The notes: a model not told the origin generated them from the sequence alone. A stretch of DNA of 64,000 bases from Castellaniella caeni NBRC 101664 (GCF_001592225.1 NZ_BCWN01000010.1:1-64000); one strand, 5' to 3'. Shown: positions 27,659-37,060, counted from the stretch's first letter. Made by a program: numbers and translations.

Positions 27659-27692
27659 GAGAGATTCCGTGCGAGAGGGTGGGCAGAAAGGG

Positions 27693-27950
27693 TCAGGCCT
27701 GCAGAAGCGGCACCAGGCCGTCGGCGCGATCCAGGGCGGAGAGGTCGTCGAAGCCACCGATGTGGCGCTCGTCGATGTAGATTTGCGGCACGGTGCGCCG
27801 CCCCGTGCGTTCCATCATGATGGAACGCTGGGCGGGGTCGCGATCCACGTAGATTTTGTGGATGTCCTGGACGCCGCGCTGTTTGAGCAGCATTTCGGCG
27901 CGCGTGCAGTAAGGGCACACCGCCGTGCAATACATGGTGACTTGGGCCAT
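27693..27950 (-). CDS. grxC: Glutaredoxin 3
   Basis: Dithiol glutaredoxin of 85 residues starting [19 protein letters not shown], with active site CPYC (12-15), the cis-Pro block TVPQIYID and the GGFDDL glutathione-binding region. The ATG at 27950 starts the fold without extension; the frame itself stays open further upstream into the rhodanese gene. Could serve CysH as a reductant. Confidence 0.95.
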   Translation of the reverse strand: MAQVTMYCTAVCPYCTRAEMLLKQRGVQDIHKIYVDRDPAQRSIMMERTGRRTVPQIYIDERHIGGFDDLSALDRADGLVPLLQA

Positions 27951-27963
27951 TGGAGAGACTCGG

Positions 27964-28374
27964 TCAGGATTTTTTGAGGGGATAGCCGCCTTCGGTCCAG
28001 GCAGCCAGGCCGCCTTCGAGGCTGGCGACGCGTTCGAAGCCGTGCTTGCGCAGTTCTTTGACGGCCTGGGCGCCGTCGCGCCCGTGGGCGTCCACGACGA
28101 CGATGGGCTTGTCCTTGGACAGGCTGCCCAGGTGGGCGTCGAGCGTGTCGAGCGTGATGTTGCGCGCTTGCGGGATGTGCCCCGCCTTGAACTGCTCGGC
28201 GGGGCGGATGTCGATGAACAGGCCCTGGTCGCGGTTGATCTGCTGCACCGCATCAGCCAGCGTGACGCGCCCGGTGGCGCGCCCGCGAGAGAGGCTGGGC
28301 CATGCCAGCAGCGCCCCGGATGCCAGGGCGATCAGCAGGATCCAGAGGTTGTTCTGGCTAAGTAAAAAGTCCAC
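27964..28374 (-). CDS. Membrane-anchored rhodanese-fold protein lacking cysteine
   Basis: 136 residues: one N-terminal membrane helix (about 9-27) and a rhodanese domain (about 38-134) with FIDIRPAEQFKAGHIPQARNI. The position of the catalytic cysteine reads VVVDAHGRDG (92-101), and the protein contains no cysteine at all, so it cannot be an active sulfurtransferase. E. coli YibN, at the same secB-grxC locus, is a related protein. A role as a binding or scaffold domain is likely but unknown. 13 bases before grxC. Confidence 0.85.
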   Translation of the reverse strand: MDFLLSQNNLWILLIALASGALLAWPSLSRGRATGRVTLADAVQQINRDQGLFIDIRPAEQFKAGHIPQARNITLDTLDAHLGSLSKDKPIVVVDAHGRDGAQAVKELRKHGFERVASLEGGLAAWTEGGYPLKKS

Positions 28375-28420
28375 AGTGGTTCCTGTAACAACGGTCAGAC
28401 AAAATTGTATGCCGGGGGAT

Positions 28421-28428
28421 TATAAAAT
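28421..28428 (+). promoter_or_regulatory. Probable -10 region for gpmA
   Basis: TATAAAAT 36 bases before the gpmA ATG, in the 89-bp divergent gap with the rhodanese gene. Upstream GACAAA at a 17-base spacing is a weak -35. Confidence 0.4.
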
Positions 28429-28463
28429 GGACGGCGATTTTGAACCTTGCAGGCTTGCCGATC

Positions 28464-29216
28464 ATGTACAAACTTGTCCTCATGCGCCATGGCGAAAGCC
28501 AATGGAACCTCGAAAACCGTTTCACGGGCTGGACGGACGTCGATCTCACCGACACGGGCCGCACCCAGGCCTGGCAGGCCGGCGAACTGCTGCGCGCCGA
28601 AGGCTATGCGTTCGACCTGGCGTTTGCCTCGGTGCTCAAGCGCGCCATCCGCACGCTCTGGATCGCGCTCGACGCCATGGATGCCATGCACACGCCCATC
28701 GGCCTCAACTGGCGGCTCAACGAGCGTCATTATGGCGCCTTGCAGGGGCTCAATAAAGCCGAGACTGCGGCGCGTTATGGCGATGCGCAAGTGCTTCAGT
28801 GGCGCCGCGCGTATGCCATCGCCCCCGATCCCCTCGCCCCGGACGACCCGCGCCACCCGCGTTTCGACGCCCGCTATCATCGCATCCCGGCCGGGCAGCT
28901 GCCCGCCACCGAGTGTCTGCGCGACACGGTCGAGCGCGTCGTGCCCTTCTGGGACGACTCCATCGCGCCGGCCATCCGCGCGGGCCGCCGGGTACTGGTT
29001 TCCGCTCACGGCAACAGCCTGCGGGCGCTCATCAAGCACCTCGACGGCGTGTCCGACGACGACATCGTAGGCATCAACATCCCCACGGCGCAGCCGCTGG
29101 TCTACGAACTGGACGAAAACCTCAAACCCTTGCGCCACTATTATCTGGGCGATCAAGAGAAGATTCGCGCCGCCATGCAGGCCGTGGCCAACCAGGGCAA
29201 GGCGGCCAAGGCCTGA
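28464..29216 (+). CDS. gpmA: 2,3-bisphosphoglycerate-dependent phosphoglycerate mutase
   Basis: Glycolytic interconversion of 3- and 2-phosphoglycerate. 250 residues from ATG at 28464 ([15 protein letters not shown]). Seen: the phosphohistidine RHG motif (residues 8-10), [22 protein letters not shown] and the second histidine in [15 protein letters not shown]. First gene of gpmA-envC-ctp-moeB, a grouping conserved in betaproteobacteria. Confidence 0.96.
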   Translation: MYKLVLMRHGESQWNLENRFTGWTDVDLTDTGRTQAWQAGELLRAEGYAFDLAFASVLKRAIRTLWIALDAMDAMHTPIGLNWRLNERHYGALQGLNKAETAARYGDAQVLQWRRAYAIAPDPLAPDDPRHPRFDARYHRIPAGQLPATECLRDTVERVVPFWDDSIAPAIRAGRRVLVSAHGNSLRALIKHLDGVSDDDIVGINIPTAQPLVYELDENLKPLRHYYLGDQEKIRAAMQAVANQGKAAKA

Positions 29217-29217
29217 T

Positions 29218-30696
29218 ATGCGCGCGCTGGGGCTGGGGCTGGTGCTGTGTGTGGCGGTCGCCGCGGCTCAGGCGCAGTCCTCATTGCAGACGCGGCAGTC
29301 GCAGGCGCGCGAAGATCGCACCGCCCTGAAGGCCCAGATCGAGGCGCTGCAAAAGCGCATCGAAGCCTCCGAGTCGTCGCGCCAGGATGCCAGCACGGCG
29401 CTGCAGGCGTCCGAGCAGGCCATCTCCGACATCAGCCGCCGCCTGGCCGATCTCGACGCCCGCCACCGGGCGCTGGCCGCCTCGCTGCAGACGCTGGGTG
29501 CGGCCCACGACGAGCAGGCGGCCGAACTCGAACGCCAGCGCCAGGCGCTCGCGCGGCAGCTGCGGGCGCAGTACGCCAGCGGCCTGTCGCCCTGGACGGC
29601 GCTGCTGTCGGGGCGTGACCCGCAGGACATCGGGCGCGAGCTGGCGTACCTGGCCTACGTCTCGCGGGCGCGCACCGCAACGGTCGAGGCGCTGCAGACC
29701 ACGCTCGCGCGGTTGGCGCAGCTGCGCCAGCAGACCGACGCGGGCCGGGCCGAACTCGACGCCCTGTTGACGGAAACCCAGGCACAGAAGGGCGCCTTGC
29801 TCGAACAGCAGGCCCAGCGCCGTGTGGTTCTGGCGCAGGTGCAGTCGCGCCTGCACGACGAGCAGCAGCAAGCCAAGACCCTGCAGGCGCGCGACGCGCG
29901 CCTGGGCACGCTCATTCAGTCGCTCGACCAAGAAATCGCCGCCGCCGAGGCGCGCCGCCAGGCCGCGCTCAAGGCCGAGGCCGAACGCCGGGCCAAGGCG
30001 CGGGCCGAGCAGGCGCGCCGCGAGCAGCAGCGTCTCAAGGCCTTGCAGGCGCAGCGGGCCAAGGCCGCCCAAGAGGCGCAGCAGATCCGCGAGCAGGCCG
30101 AGCGCCATCTGCGGCAGGGCGCACCCGGCGCCGAGGCCCCGGCCACCGCGTCCGCCGGGGCGGCGCATCCGTCGGGTGGGCTGTCGGCGGACGAACTGGC
30201 CGCCACGCCCGGCACGGCGCACGACAGCGGCAGCCGGGTGGCGCGGGCCGCCGAGGTGGCGCAGGCGCCCTCCGCGGCGGACGAGCCCGCGGGGGTGCCC
30301 GACAAGGGTTTTGCCGGTCTGCGCAAGGGGCTGCCTTATCCCGTGGCGGGCGAGGTGCAAGGCCGTTTTGGTGCGCAACGTCCCGAGGGCGGCGTCTGGC
30401 GGGGCATCGTCCTGCGCGCGCCCGCCGGAACCGCGGTGCATGCCGTGGCACCGGGACGCGTCGTCTATGCTCACTGGCTGAGCGGTTTTGGCAACATTCT
30501 CATCATCGATCACGGCCAGCAGTATCTCAGCGTGTACGCTTACAACCAGGCGCTGCTCAAGCAGGTGGGCGATGTGGTGGCGCGTGGCGACGTGGTGGCG
30601 CGGGTGGGCGCCACGGGCGGGCAGGTCGAGCCCGGCCTGTACTTTGAGCTTCGCCACCAGGGTGCGCCCATCAATCCGCAGCTGTGGTTGCGCTAA
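29218..30696 (+). CDS. envC: EnvC-like murein hydrolase activator (LytM/M23 fold)
   Basis: 492 residues: signal peptide (1-20), long Gln/Ala/Arg-rich coiled coils (about 20-120 and 150-290), a variable Ala/Pro linker (290-370) and a C-terminal LytM domain (about 380-490). The LytM metal ligands are degenerate (HWLSGFGNILIIDHG, SVYAYNQ), as in EnvC, which activates amidases rather than cutting peptidoglycan. Starts one base after the gpmA stop. Probably works with a cell-division amidase in the periplasm. Confidence 0.88.
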   Translation: MRALGLGLVLCVAVAAAQAQSSLQTRQSQAREDRTALKAQIEALQKRIEASESSRQDASTALQASEQAISDISRRLADLDARHRALAASLQTLGAAHDEQAAELERQRQALARQLRAQYASGLSPWTALLSGRDPQDIGRELAYLAYVSRARTATVEALQTTLARLAQLRQQTDAGRAELDALLTETQAQKGALLEQQAQRRVVLAQVQSRLHDEQQQAKTLQARDARLGTLIQSLDQEIAAAEARRQAALKAEAERRAKARAEQARREQQRLKALQAQRAKAAQEAQQIREQAERHLRQGAPGAEAPATASAGAAHPSGGLSADELAATPGTAHDSGSRVARAAEVAQAPSAADEPAGVPDKGFAGLRKGLPYPVAGEVQGRFGAQRPEGGVWRGIVLRAPAGTAVHAVAPGRVVYAHWLSGFGNILIIDHGQQYLSVYAYNQALLKQVGDVVARGDVVARVGATGGQVEPGLYFELRHQGAPINPQLWLR

Positions 30697-30769
30697 TTTC
30701 TGTACTATATGACGTTTGGCACGCCGCGCTTTGAGGCGGGCCTTTTTGGCTGATGGCTTAGGAACGTGC

Positions 30770-32302
30770 ATGAGCACTCGTAAAAATCGATCATTTGGCT
30801 GGATCACCCTGGGGTTTGTCGGGGGCATTCTGGTCAGCCTGGGAATCGCGGCGGCTGCGCAGAAGGCCGAGCCTCTGCCGCTCAAGAGCCTGCAGCAGTT
30901 CGCCAACGTCTATGGCGCCATCAAGTCCAGCTATGTCGAACCCGTGGCCGACCAGGTGCTCATCGACGATGCCATCAAGGGCCTGTTCGCCGATCTCGAC
31001 CCGCACTCCGTGTATCTCGATGAAGAAGCCTACAAGCAGATGCAGGACATCACGCGTGGCGGCTTTGGCGGCCTGGGCATCGAAATCGGCACGCAAGACG
31101 GCATGCCCAAGGTGATCGCCCCCATCGAAGACACGCCGGCGGCGCGAGCGGGCATCCTGACGGGCGATGTCATCACCCAGATCGACGGCGAGCCCACCAA
31201 GGGCATGTCGCTCAACGATGCCGTCAAGAAGATGCGCGGCGAGCCGGGCACGGCCATCAATCTCACCATCGAGCGGGCGGGCAGCGCCAAGCCGCTCAAA
31301 TTCCACATCGTGCGCGAGATGATCAAGACGCGCAGCGTGCGCGGCAAGATGCTCGCCAACAACGTCGCCTACGTGCGCATCAGCCAGTTCCAGGATCGCA
31401 CCACGGCCGATCTCGTCAAGATGCTCGGCAGCCTGGCTAAAAAGCAGGCGCCCAAGGGCTTGATCCTCGACCTGCGCAACGACCCGGGCGGGCTGCTCGA
31501 TGGCGCCATCGGCGTCGTGTCGGCGTTCGTCGAACCCGGCAAGCTGGTGGTGTCCACCAAGGGGCGCATCCCCTCGTCCAACGAAGAATTCTACGCACGG
31601 CCCCTGGACGGCAGCCATGGTCTGGACGGCACGCGCCTGCCAACCTGGACACGCACCGTGCCCATGGTCGTGCTGGTCAACGTCGGCTCGGCGTCCGCCT
31701 CTGAAATCGTGGCCGGGGCCCTGCAAGACTACAAGCGCGCCCAGATCATCGGCAACCGCACCTTCGGCAAGGGCTCGGTGCAGTCGGTGCTGCAGCTCAG
31801 CAAAGATACCGGCATCAAGCTCACCACGGCGCGCTACTACACGCCCAGTGGCCGCTCCATCCAGAACACCGGCGTCGAACCCGACCACATCGTGGACGAC
31901 AGCGCCGCGGGCAACCTGTTCCGCATGCAGCGCGAGGTCGATCTCCAGCACCACCTGGCCAATCAGGCGGCTGCCCAGGCGGCCTCCGAGGATGACGACG
32001 AGGGTGATTTCGTCCAGGGCGAAATCAAGATGTTTGAATTCGGCGGGGCCGACGACTGGCAGCTGCAGCAAGGCGTCAATGCCCTGCTGGGGCGCCCCGT
32101 GCTGAAATCCGATCCGGCCCTGGTGCGCCAGGCCAAGGCTGAAGCGGCCACCGGTGGCGACGGGCAGAAGGCGGCGCAGCCGTCGGCCAAACCTGCCGCG
32201 GCCACCAAGCCCGCATCGGCTGAAAAAAAAACACTGAATAATGGTGGGCAGGCCGTCGAGCGCTATCGCGTTACCCCCGAAGGCCTGATCAAGGTGCCAT
32301 GA
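30770..32302 (+). CDS. S41-family carboxyl-terminal processing protease
   Basis: 510 residues from ATG at 30770 with AGGA upstream. Seen: N-terminal signal anchor (about 11-30), PDZ domain (about 85-170, with GGFGGLGIEI and the carboxylate-binding region), and the S41 protease core with the Ser motif VGSASASEIVAGAL and the Lys in NRTFGKGSVQ. A C-terminal Ala/Lys-rich tail (about 450-500) is typical of this group. Neighbour of envC, suggesting a joint envelope role. Its stop overlaps the moeB start (ATGA). Confidence 0.93.
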   Translation: MSTRKNRSFGWITLGFVGGILVSLGIAAAAQKAEPLPLKSLQQFANVYGAIKSSYVEPVADQVLIDDAIKGLFADLDPHSVYLDEEAYKQMQDITRGGFGGLGIEIGTQDGMPKVIAPIEDTPAARAGILTGDVITQIDGEPTKGMSLNDAVKKMRGEPGTAINLTIERAGSAKPLKFHIVREMIKTRSVRGKMLANNVAYVRISQFQDRTTADLVKMLGSLAKKQAPKGLILDLRNDPGGLLDGAIGVVSAFVEPGKLVVSTKGRIPSSNEEFYARPLDGSHGLDGTRLPTWTRTVPMVVLVNVGSASASEIVAGALQDYKRAQIIGNRTFGKGSVQSVLQLSKDTGIKLTTARYYTPSGRSIQNTGVEPDHIVDDSAAGNLFRMQREVDLQHHLANQAAAQAASEDDDEGDFVQGEIKMFEFGGADDWQLQQGVNALLGRPVLKSDPALVRQAKAEAATGGDGQKAAQPSAKPAAATKPASAEKKTLNNGGQAVERYRVTPEGLIKVP

Positions 32303-33099
32303 AACCCGGTCTCGCCCCGCTCGACGATGCGCAGCTGATGCGCTATGCCCGGCACATCCTGCTCGATGAGCTGGGCATCGAAGGCCAGGAACGCCTGCTG
32401 GCCGCCCGGGTGCTCATCCTCGGTGCCGGGGGGCTGGGTTCGCCCGTCGCCCTGTATCTGGCGGCGGCGGGGGTGGGCTCTTTGTTGTTGGTCGATGACG
32501 ACCGGGTCGAACTCAGCAATCTGCAGCGCCAGGTGCTGCACCGCATGAGCACCCTGGGCGAGCCCAAGGCCGTTTCCGGCCAGCAGGCCTTGCAGGCGCT
32601 CAACCCCGACGTCCGCGTGCAGGCGCTGGTCGAGCGGCTGGACGAAACCCGCCTGCGCGAGCTGGCGGCGCAGGTCGATCTGGTGCTCGATTGCAGCGAC
32701 AACTTCGCCACCCGCCACGCGCTCAACCGCGCCTGCGTGGCCACGCGCACGCCGCTGGTGTCCGGGGCGGCGATCAAGTTTTCGGGCCAGGTCAGCGTCT
32801 ACGACCTGCGCCGTGACGATTCCCCCTGCTACCACTGCCTGTTCCCCGAGGCCGACGACGTCGAAGAACTTCGCTGTGCCACCACCGGCGTGCTGGGGCC
32901 GCTGGTGGGCATGGTGGGCAGTGTTCAGGCGGCCGAGGCCATCAAGGTACTCACTGGCATGGGCGAGCCCCTGGTCGGGCGCCTGCTGTCGGTGGATGCC
33001 CTGCGCATGCAGTGGCACACCATCCGCTTCAGGCGTGACCCCGAATGCCCGGTATGTGCCCGGCGTGCGCCTGCATCAGCAGGTCGCTCAGGCGGTTGA
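32299..33099 (+). CDS. moeB: Molybdopterin-synthase adenylyltransferase (HesA/MoeB/ThiF family)
   Basis: Adenylates the C terminus of a small sulfur carrier (MoaD or ThiS). 266 residues. Seen: nucleotide loop GAGGLGSPVALYL (42-54), DDDRVELSNLQRQ, ARG-type contacts, conserved Cys193 in RCATTGVLGP and zinc ligands Cys177, Cys180, Cys250, Cys253. No rhodanese domain. ThiF is the alternative name; MoeB is favoured by the gene neighbourhood. Its last 71 bases overlap the convergent HAD gene. Confidence 0.9.
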   Translation: MKPGLAPLDDAQLMRYARHILLDELGIEGQERLLAARVLILGAGGLGSPVALYLAAAGVGSLLLVDDDRVELSNLQRQVLHRMSTLGEPKAVSGQQALQALNPDVRVQALVERLDETRLRELAAQVDLVLDCSDNFATRHALNRACVATRTPLVSGAAIKFSGQVSVYDLRRDDSPCYHCLFPEADDVEELRCATTGVLGPLVGMVGSVQAAEAIKVLTGMGEPLVGRLLSVDALRMQWHTIRFRRDPECPVCARRAPASAGRSGG

Positions 33100-33778
33100 C
33101 GCGCACATCCACGTAAAGGTCGCGGCCGTGCTGCTGGTGTGAAAACGGTGTGCCGGGGTGATACAGGTACGCCGTGCGCATGCCGACCTGGCGCGCCGAC
33201 TTCAGGTTGCGCAAGGTGTCTTCCACCAGGATCACCCGCTGCGCGGGCACGTCCAGCCGGGCCAGCACCTGGCGCATCAGCGCGAGCGACGGCTTGGGCC
33301 GGGGCAGGCCCATGGGCATCATGTGGTCGATGGCCCAGAGGCCGTCAAATTCTTGCAGGATGTTCAGCGCCTGCAGCACGCGGCGCGCGTAGTGGGCCGG
33401 GGCGTTGGTGAGCACGATGCGCCTGCCGGGCAGCGCGCGCAGACGCGCCTTCAGACCTCTGTCCGCATGCACCAGCGGGCGTACGTCGAAGTCGTGGCAG
33501 GTGCGCAGAAATTGCTGCAGATTCACCTGGTGGTGCTTGACCAGCCCGATCGCCGTGGCGCCGTAGCGTTTCCAATAGCGTCGGCGCACCACGTCGGCTT
33601 CTTCGGGCGGCAGGTTCAGGGCCTGGGCGACGGCCGCGCCCATGCGCTGGTCGATCGTGCGAAAGATCGCCCGCGAGGCGTCGTGCAGGGTGTTGTCGAG
33701 GTCGAACAGCCAGACGGGGGCATCGGACGGGATGGGGCGCGCCCGCCGCAACGGGCTGGGCGCCTGCAGCGGCGACAT
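33029..33778 (-). CDS. HAD-family pyrimidine 5'-nucleotidase-like phosphatase
   Basis: 249 residues. HAD motifs: I FDLDNTLHDA with nucleophile Asp, II VLTNAP, III Lys in RPKPSLALM and IV VEDTLRNLKSA. The Asp-x-Asp-Asn-Thr form and the YYxYG-like RRRYWKRYGAT block match the SDT1/PNT1-like nucleotidase group. Its last 71 bases overlap the moeB tail on the other strand. The start shares one base with the argB stop (TGATG), so it is co-translated with argB. Confidence 0.88.
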   Translation of the reverse strand: MSPLQAPSPLRRARPIPSDAPVWLFDLDNTLHDASRAIFRTIDQRMGAAVAQALNLPPEEADVVRRRYWKRYGATAIGLVKHHQVNLQQFLRTCHDFDVRPLVHADRGLKARLRALPGRRIVLTNAPAHYARRVLQALNILQEFDGLWAIDHMMPMGLPRPKPSLALMRQVLARLDVPAQRVILVEDTLRNLKSARQVGMRTAYLYHPGTPFSHQQHGRDLYVDVRVNRLSDLLMQAHAGHIPGIRGHA

Positions 33779-34680
33779 CAGTGCGAGCTGATCATGGTGC
33801 CCACGCCGCGGTCGGTGAGGATTTCGAGCAGCAGACAGTGCGGCACGCGGCCGTCGATGATGTGCACCGAGTTGACCCCGAAGCGGGCGGCGTCGAGTGC
33901 CGAGGAAATCTTGGGCAGCATGCCCCCCGAGAGCGTGCCGTCCTGGAACAGGGCATCGATGGTCTGCGCCGACAGGCTGCGCAGAAGCTCGCCGTCTTTG
34001 TTGAGCACGCCGGGGGTGTTGGTGAGCATCACCAGTTTTTCGGCGCCCAGCACTTCGGCCATCTTGCCCGCGACCACGTCGGCGTTGATGTTGTAGGCCT
34101 GGCCATCTTCGCCATAGCCGATGGAGGAAATGATGGGGATGAACTGGTCGTCTTGCAGGGCCTTGACGACGGCGGGCTCGATGCGTTCGATGTCGCCCAC
34201 GAAGCCGATGTCCAGTGTCTCACCGGGATGGTCGGGGTCGGGCATGAGTTTCTTGCACGCCTGGATGAGGCAGCCGTCCTTGCCCGTGAGGCCCACGGCC
34301 TTGCCGCCCGCCTCGTTGATCATCATGACGATGTCTTGCTGCACTTGGCCGCCCAGCACCCATTCGACGACTTCCATGGTTTCGGCGTCGGTGACGCGCA
34401 TGCCCTGGATGAAGGTGCCTTCCTTGCCGATGCGCTTGAGCGCGCTGTTGATCTGCGGCCCGCCGCCGTGTACCACGACGGGGTTGAGCCCGACCAGCTT
34501 GAGCAGCACCACATCGTGCGCGAAGCTGCGCTGCAGGTGTTCGTCGGTCATGGCGTTGCCGCCGTACTTGATGACGACCGTCTTGCCATGGAAGCGGCGG
34601 ATGTAGGGCAGGGCCTCGGAGAGCACCTCGGCCTGCACCGAGGCGGAAAATGCGGTTTGGGTATCCGTGGGGATGCTCAT
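33778..34680 (-). CDS. argB: Acetylglutamate kinase
   Basis: Phosphorylates N-acetylglutamate in arginine synthesis. 300 residues from ATG at 34680 ([11 protein letters not shown]). Seen: [29 protein letters not shown] and the C-terminal [13 protein letters not shown] with catalytic Lys. The frame open upstream to 35115 belongs to the shadow of the TlpA gene. Its ATG overlaps the tlpA-like stop by 4 bases. Confidence 0.96.
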   Translation of the reverse strand: MSIPTDTQTAFSASVQAEVLSEALPYIRRFHGKTVVIKYGGNAMTDEHLQRSFAHDVVLLKLVGLNPVVVHGGGPQINSALKRIGKEGTFIQGMRVTDAETMEVVEWVLGGQVQQDIVMMINEAGGKAVGLTGKDGCLIQACKKLMPDPDHPGETLDIGFVGDIERIEPAVVKALQDDQFIPIISSIGYGEDGQAYNINADVVAGKMAEVLGAEKLVMLTNTPGVLNKDGELLRSLSAQTIDALFQDGTLSGGMLPKISSALDAARFGVNSVHIIDGRVPHCLLLEILTDRGVGTMISSH

Positions 34681-35171
34681 GAGGCCAGTGCCTTTTCTAC
34701 CGTGGCCATGAAGGCCTTTTCGTCGTAATTGCCCAGATAGCGCTTGATGATGTTGCCTTTCTTGTCGATGAGAAAGGCCGTGGGCGTCAGGCGCACGTCG
34801 CCGAACGCCTGGGCGATCTTGCCCTGGGCGTCGATGACCACCGGGAAGGGCAGCTTGCGGGTGTCGGTGAAGTTCTTGACGTAGTTGGGCGGGTCGTACT
34901 GCATGGCCACGCCGTAGGTGTCGAAGCCCTGCGCCTTGAGTTCGTCGTAGTGACGGATGGTGTCGGGCATCTGCGCCACGCAGGTGGTGCAGCTGGTGGC
35001 CCAGAACTTGACGAGCACGACCTTGCCGCGCAGGTCTTGCAGGTGCACCGTGTTGCCTTGCAGATCGGTGAGCGCGACGTTGGGGGCCGCCTGGGCAGCC
35101 CCCTGGAATTGCCATAGAGTGGCAGCGCCGATCGCGATGACCGCTGCCAGGCCAAGAATGACTTTTTTCAT
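34677..35171 (-). CDS. TlpA-like periplasmic thioredoxin-fold protein
   Basis: 164 residues: signal peptide or anchor (1-28) and a thioredoxin fold with active site Cys61-x-x-Cys64 in WATSCTTC, an [15 protein letters not shown]-terminal beta-hairpin and cis-Pro in LTPTAFLID. TlpA/ResA-type disulfide reductases serve cytochrome c maturation or other envelope thiols. Coupled by 4-base overlaps to the BON lipoprotein upstream and argB downstream. Client protein unknown. Confidence 0.9.
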   Translation of the reverse strand: MKKVILGLAAVIAIGAATLWQFQGAAQAAPNVALTDLQGNTVHLQDLRGKVVLVKFWATSCTTCVAQMPDTIRHYDELKAQGFDTYGVAMQYDPPNYVKNFTDTRKLPFPVVIDAQGKIAQAFGDVRLTPTAFLIDKKGNIIKRYLGNYDEKAFMATVEKALAS

Positions 35172-35890
35172 TTCACAGGCATGGTTTGTGCGCCGCCGCT
35201 ATCGACCGCCGGGGCTGGCGGGGTGCTGGCGCTGGAAGTGCTGGAATCCGTGACGGGTGCTGGCTTGCCGGGGTCGGTAATCAGGCTTTCACGTGACACG
35301 AGCGTAAACAATTTTACGACTTTGTTGACGCCCGTGATGCTGGACGCCACTTTGGCCGCGCGCTCGCCTTCGTCGGCGGTGACCTTGCCCATCAGATAGA
35401 CCACCCCGCGTTCGGTGGTGACCTTGATGGTGCGGAAGGGCACGTTTTCGGTGGTGACCATCTGGCTCTTGACCTTGGAGGTGATCCAGGTGTCGTTGGT
35501 GCGCACGCTGAGCGGCGTGAGGTCGCCCACGCGGATGTGGTTGTCCACCGAGTGCACTTTCGGGATGGTGCGCGCGATGTTGACGGCGCGTTCGCGGTCG
35601 GCGTCGCTGGGGACGTCGCCCACCAGCAGCAGGCGCCCGGCGTACGAGGTGCCCACGACCCGGGCCGTGTCGCCGAAGGCCTTGTTCATTTCGCTGGAGA
35701 CACGCAATTCGATGGTCTGATCATCGACCTGTTCGCCCGCGGTGCGCCGGTCGGTGGCGACGGTGGCCGTGGTGGCGGCGGTGCCGCCGACGATCAGCAG
35801 GCCGCAGGCCGACAGGGAAGACAGGCAGGCGGCGCCGATGAGGCAGCGGGCCAGAATGCGTGGGGACAGCGGGCGAATGGACAAGGGCAT
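35168..35890 (-). CDS. BON-domain outer-membrane lipoprotein (DolP/YraP-like)
   Basis: 240 residues from ATG at 35890, which has AGGAGA ten bases upstream. Signal peptide with lipobox LSAC (lipidated Cys near residue 29), then two BON domains (about 55-120 and 130-200, with [20 protein letters not shown] and [21 protein letters not shown]) and a Ser/Pro/Ala-rich tail. Matches E. coli DolP in layout and in its place next to diaA. DolP supports outer-membrane integrity and BAM activity. Confidence 0.88.
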   Translation of the reverse strand: MPLSIRPLSPRILARCLIGAACLSSLSACGLLIVGGTAATTATVATDRRTAGEQVDDQTIELRVSSEMNKAFGDTARVVGTSYAGRLLLVGDVPSDADRERAVNIARTIPKVHSVDNHIRVGDLTPLSVRTNDTWITSKVKSQMVTTENVPFRTIKVTTERGVVYLMGKVTADEGERAAKVASSITGVNKVVKLFTLVSRESLITDPGKPAPVTDSSTSSASTPPAPAVDSGGAQTMPVK

Positions 35891-36483
35891 CAGAGGGGGT
35901 CTCCTAGAAGCAGGGCGTCGATGCCGTCGCACAGGGCGTGCAACAGCATGATGTGGACTTCTTGAATGCGCATGGTGCGGTCATGCGGCACGCAGAGGTG
36001 GATGTCGGTTTCGTATAGCAGCGTGTTGACCTGGCCCCCGCCTTTGCCAGTGAGCGCGATGACCTGCATTTCGCGGTCGTGGGCGGCTTCGATGGCGCGC
36101 ACCACGTTGGGCGAATTGCCGCTGGTGGTGATGGCGACCAGCACGTCGCCCGGCTGGCCCAGGGCGTTGACCTGGCGCTCGAAGACGGCGTTGAAGCCGT
36201 AGTCGTTGCCCACCGCGGTCATGATGGAGGTGTCGGTGTTCAGGGCGATGCCCGCCAGCGGCAGGCGGTCGCGCTCGAAGCGCCCGACCAGTTCGGCCAC
36301 GAAGTGCTGGGCGTCGGCCGCCGAGCCGCCGTTGCCGCAGGCCAGGATGCGGCCATTGTTGGTGAGCGCGCCAAACAGCAGGTCGACCCCGGCGGCCAGG
36401 GCCGGAGCCAGCTCGCGCGCGCTGGACTTGAAGGTATCGACGGCATCATCGAAGTGCGACGTCATGCGGGAGGTCATATCCAT
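35890..36483 (-). CDS. SIS-domain DiaA/GmhA-like protein
   Basis: 197 residues, a single SIS domain with NGGSAADAQHFVAELVGRFE, ITTSGNSPNVVRAI and the C-terminal EVHIMLLHALCDGID. Close to GmhA (phosphoheptose isomerase, LPS heptose pathway) and DiaA (DnaA-binding initiation factor). The yraN-diaA-dolP order favours DiaA; the zinc-site residues needed for isomerase activity were not checked one by one. Stop and next start share one base. Confidence 0.85.
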   Translation of the reverse strand: MDMTSRMTSHFDDAVDTFKSSARELAPALAAGVDLLFGALTNNGRILACGNGGSAADAQHFVAELVGRFERDRLPLAGIALNTDTSIMTAVGNDYGFNAVFERQVNALGQPGDVLVAITTSGNSPNVVRAIEAAHDREMQVIALTGKGGGQVNTLLYETDIHLCVPHDRTMRIQEVHIMLLHALCDGIDALLLGDPL

Positions 36484-36537
36484 GGCGCCGATTATCGCAT
36501 GACGAGGGCTGCGGGGCGATCGGGAACGTAACCGTTT

Positions 36538-37026
36538 TCATAGCCGGAAGGCGTCCTGAATCCAGCGCAGGCCGCCGTCGTCCAGGCTGATGACGTCGAA
36601 GCGGCAGGGCGCGCGCGTCGCCTGGAAGTGCTGGCGGCACAGGCGCGCCAGGAAGTGCTGGGCGGTGCGGATCAGTCGCCGCTGCTTGGCGCGGTTTACA
36701 CTGGCGGCGGCGCCACCAAAACGCCCGTCGCAGCGCTGGCGTACCTCGATGAACACCAGGACGTCGCCGTGCCGGGCGATCAGGTCGATCTCGCCCGCTT
36801 TGCAGCGCAGGTTCTGCGCCAGGATGCGCAGGCCCCGTGCTTCGAGGTAATCGCGGGCCTGGTGCTCGGCCTGGTAGCCGCGTTGCTGGCTGGGCGAACC
36901 GGCGGCGGGCGGTGCGTCCGGTACTGGCGGCTGCCGTGTTGCGGCCTGCCGCGCCAGGCGCCTGCGGCGTCGGCGGTGGGCGCTGGCCTGGGCCTGGCTG
37001 GCGCGCGCGTAGGCATCGGTCGGCAT
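36538..37026 (-). CDS. yraN: YraN/UPF0102-family nuclease-fold protein
   Basis: 162 residues from the ATG at 37026; a TTG eight codons upstream (37050) is the only longer option. The C-terminal 115 residues form the UPF0102 domain with GYQAEHQARDYLEARGLRIL, GEIDLIARHGDVLVFIEVRQR (PD-D/ExK-like core) and RFDVISLD. The N-terminal 45 residues are an Arg/Ala/Pro-rich extension. Function unknown. Divergent from rsmI with only 34 bases between starts. Confidence 0.88.
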   Translation of the reverse strand: MPTDAYARASQAQASAHRRRRRRLARQAATRQPPVPDAPPAAGSPSQQRGYQAEHQARDYLEARGLRILAQNLRCKAGEIDLIARHGDVLVFIEVRQRCDGRFGGAAASVNRAKQRRLIRTAQHFLARLCRQHFQATRAPCRFDVISLDDGGLRWIQDAFRL

Positions 37027-37060
37027 GGTGGCGTGTTCGTCCAGAAACAAGGAATTCAGT

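Noticed and set aside
30697-30769. Intrinsic terminator between envC and ctp
   Set aside because: The GC arms around 30724-30740 pair over only about four bases although a T-run follows; too weak to list.
34680-35115. N-terminal extension of argB to 445 residues
   Set aside because: The added residues are an out-of-frame copy of the tlpA-like gene; the ATG at 34680 gives the normal family length.
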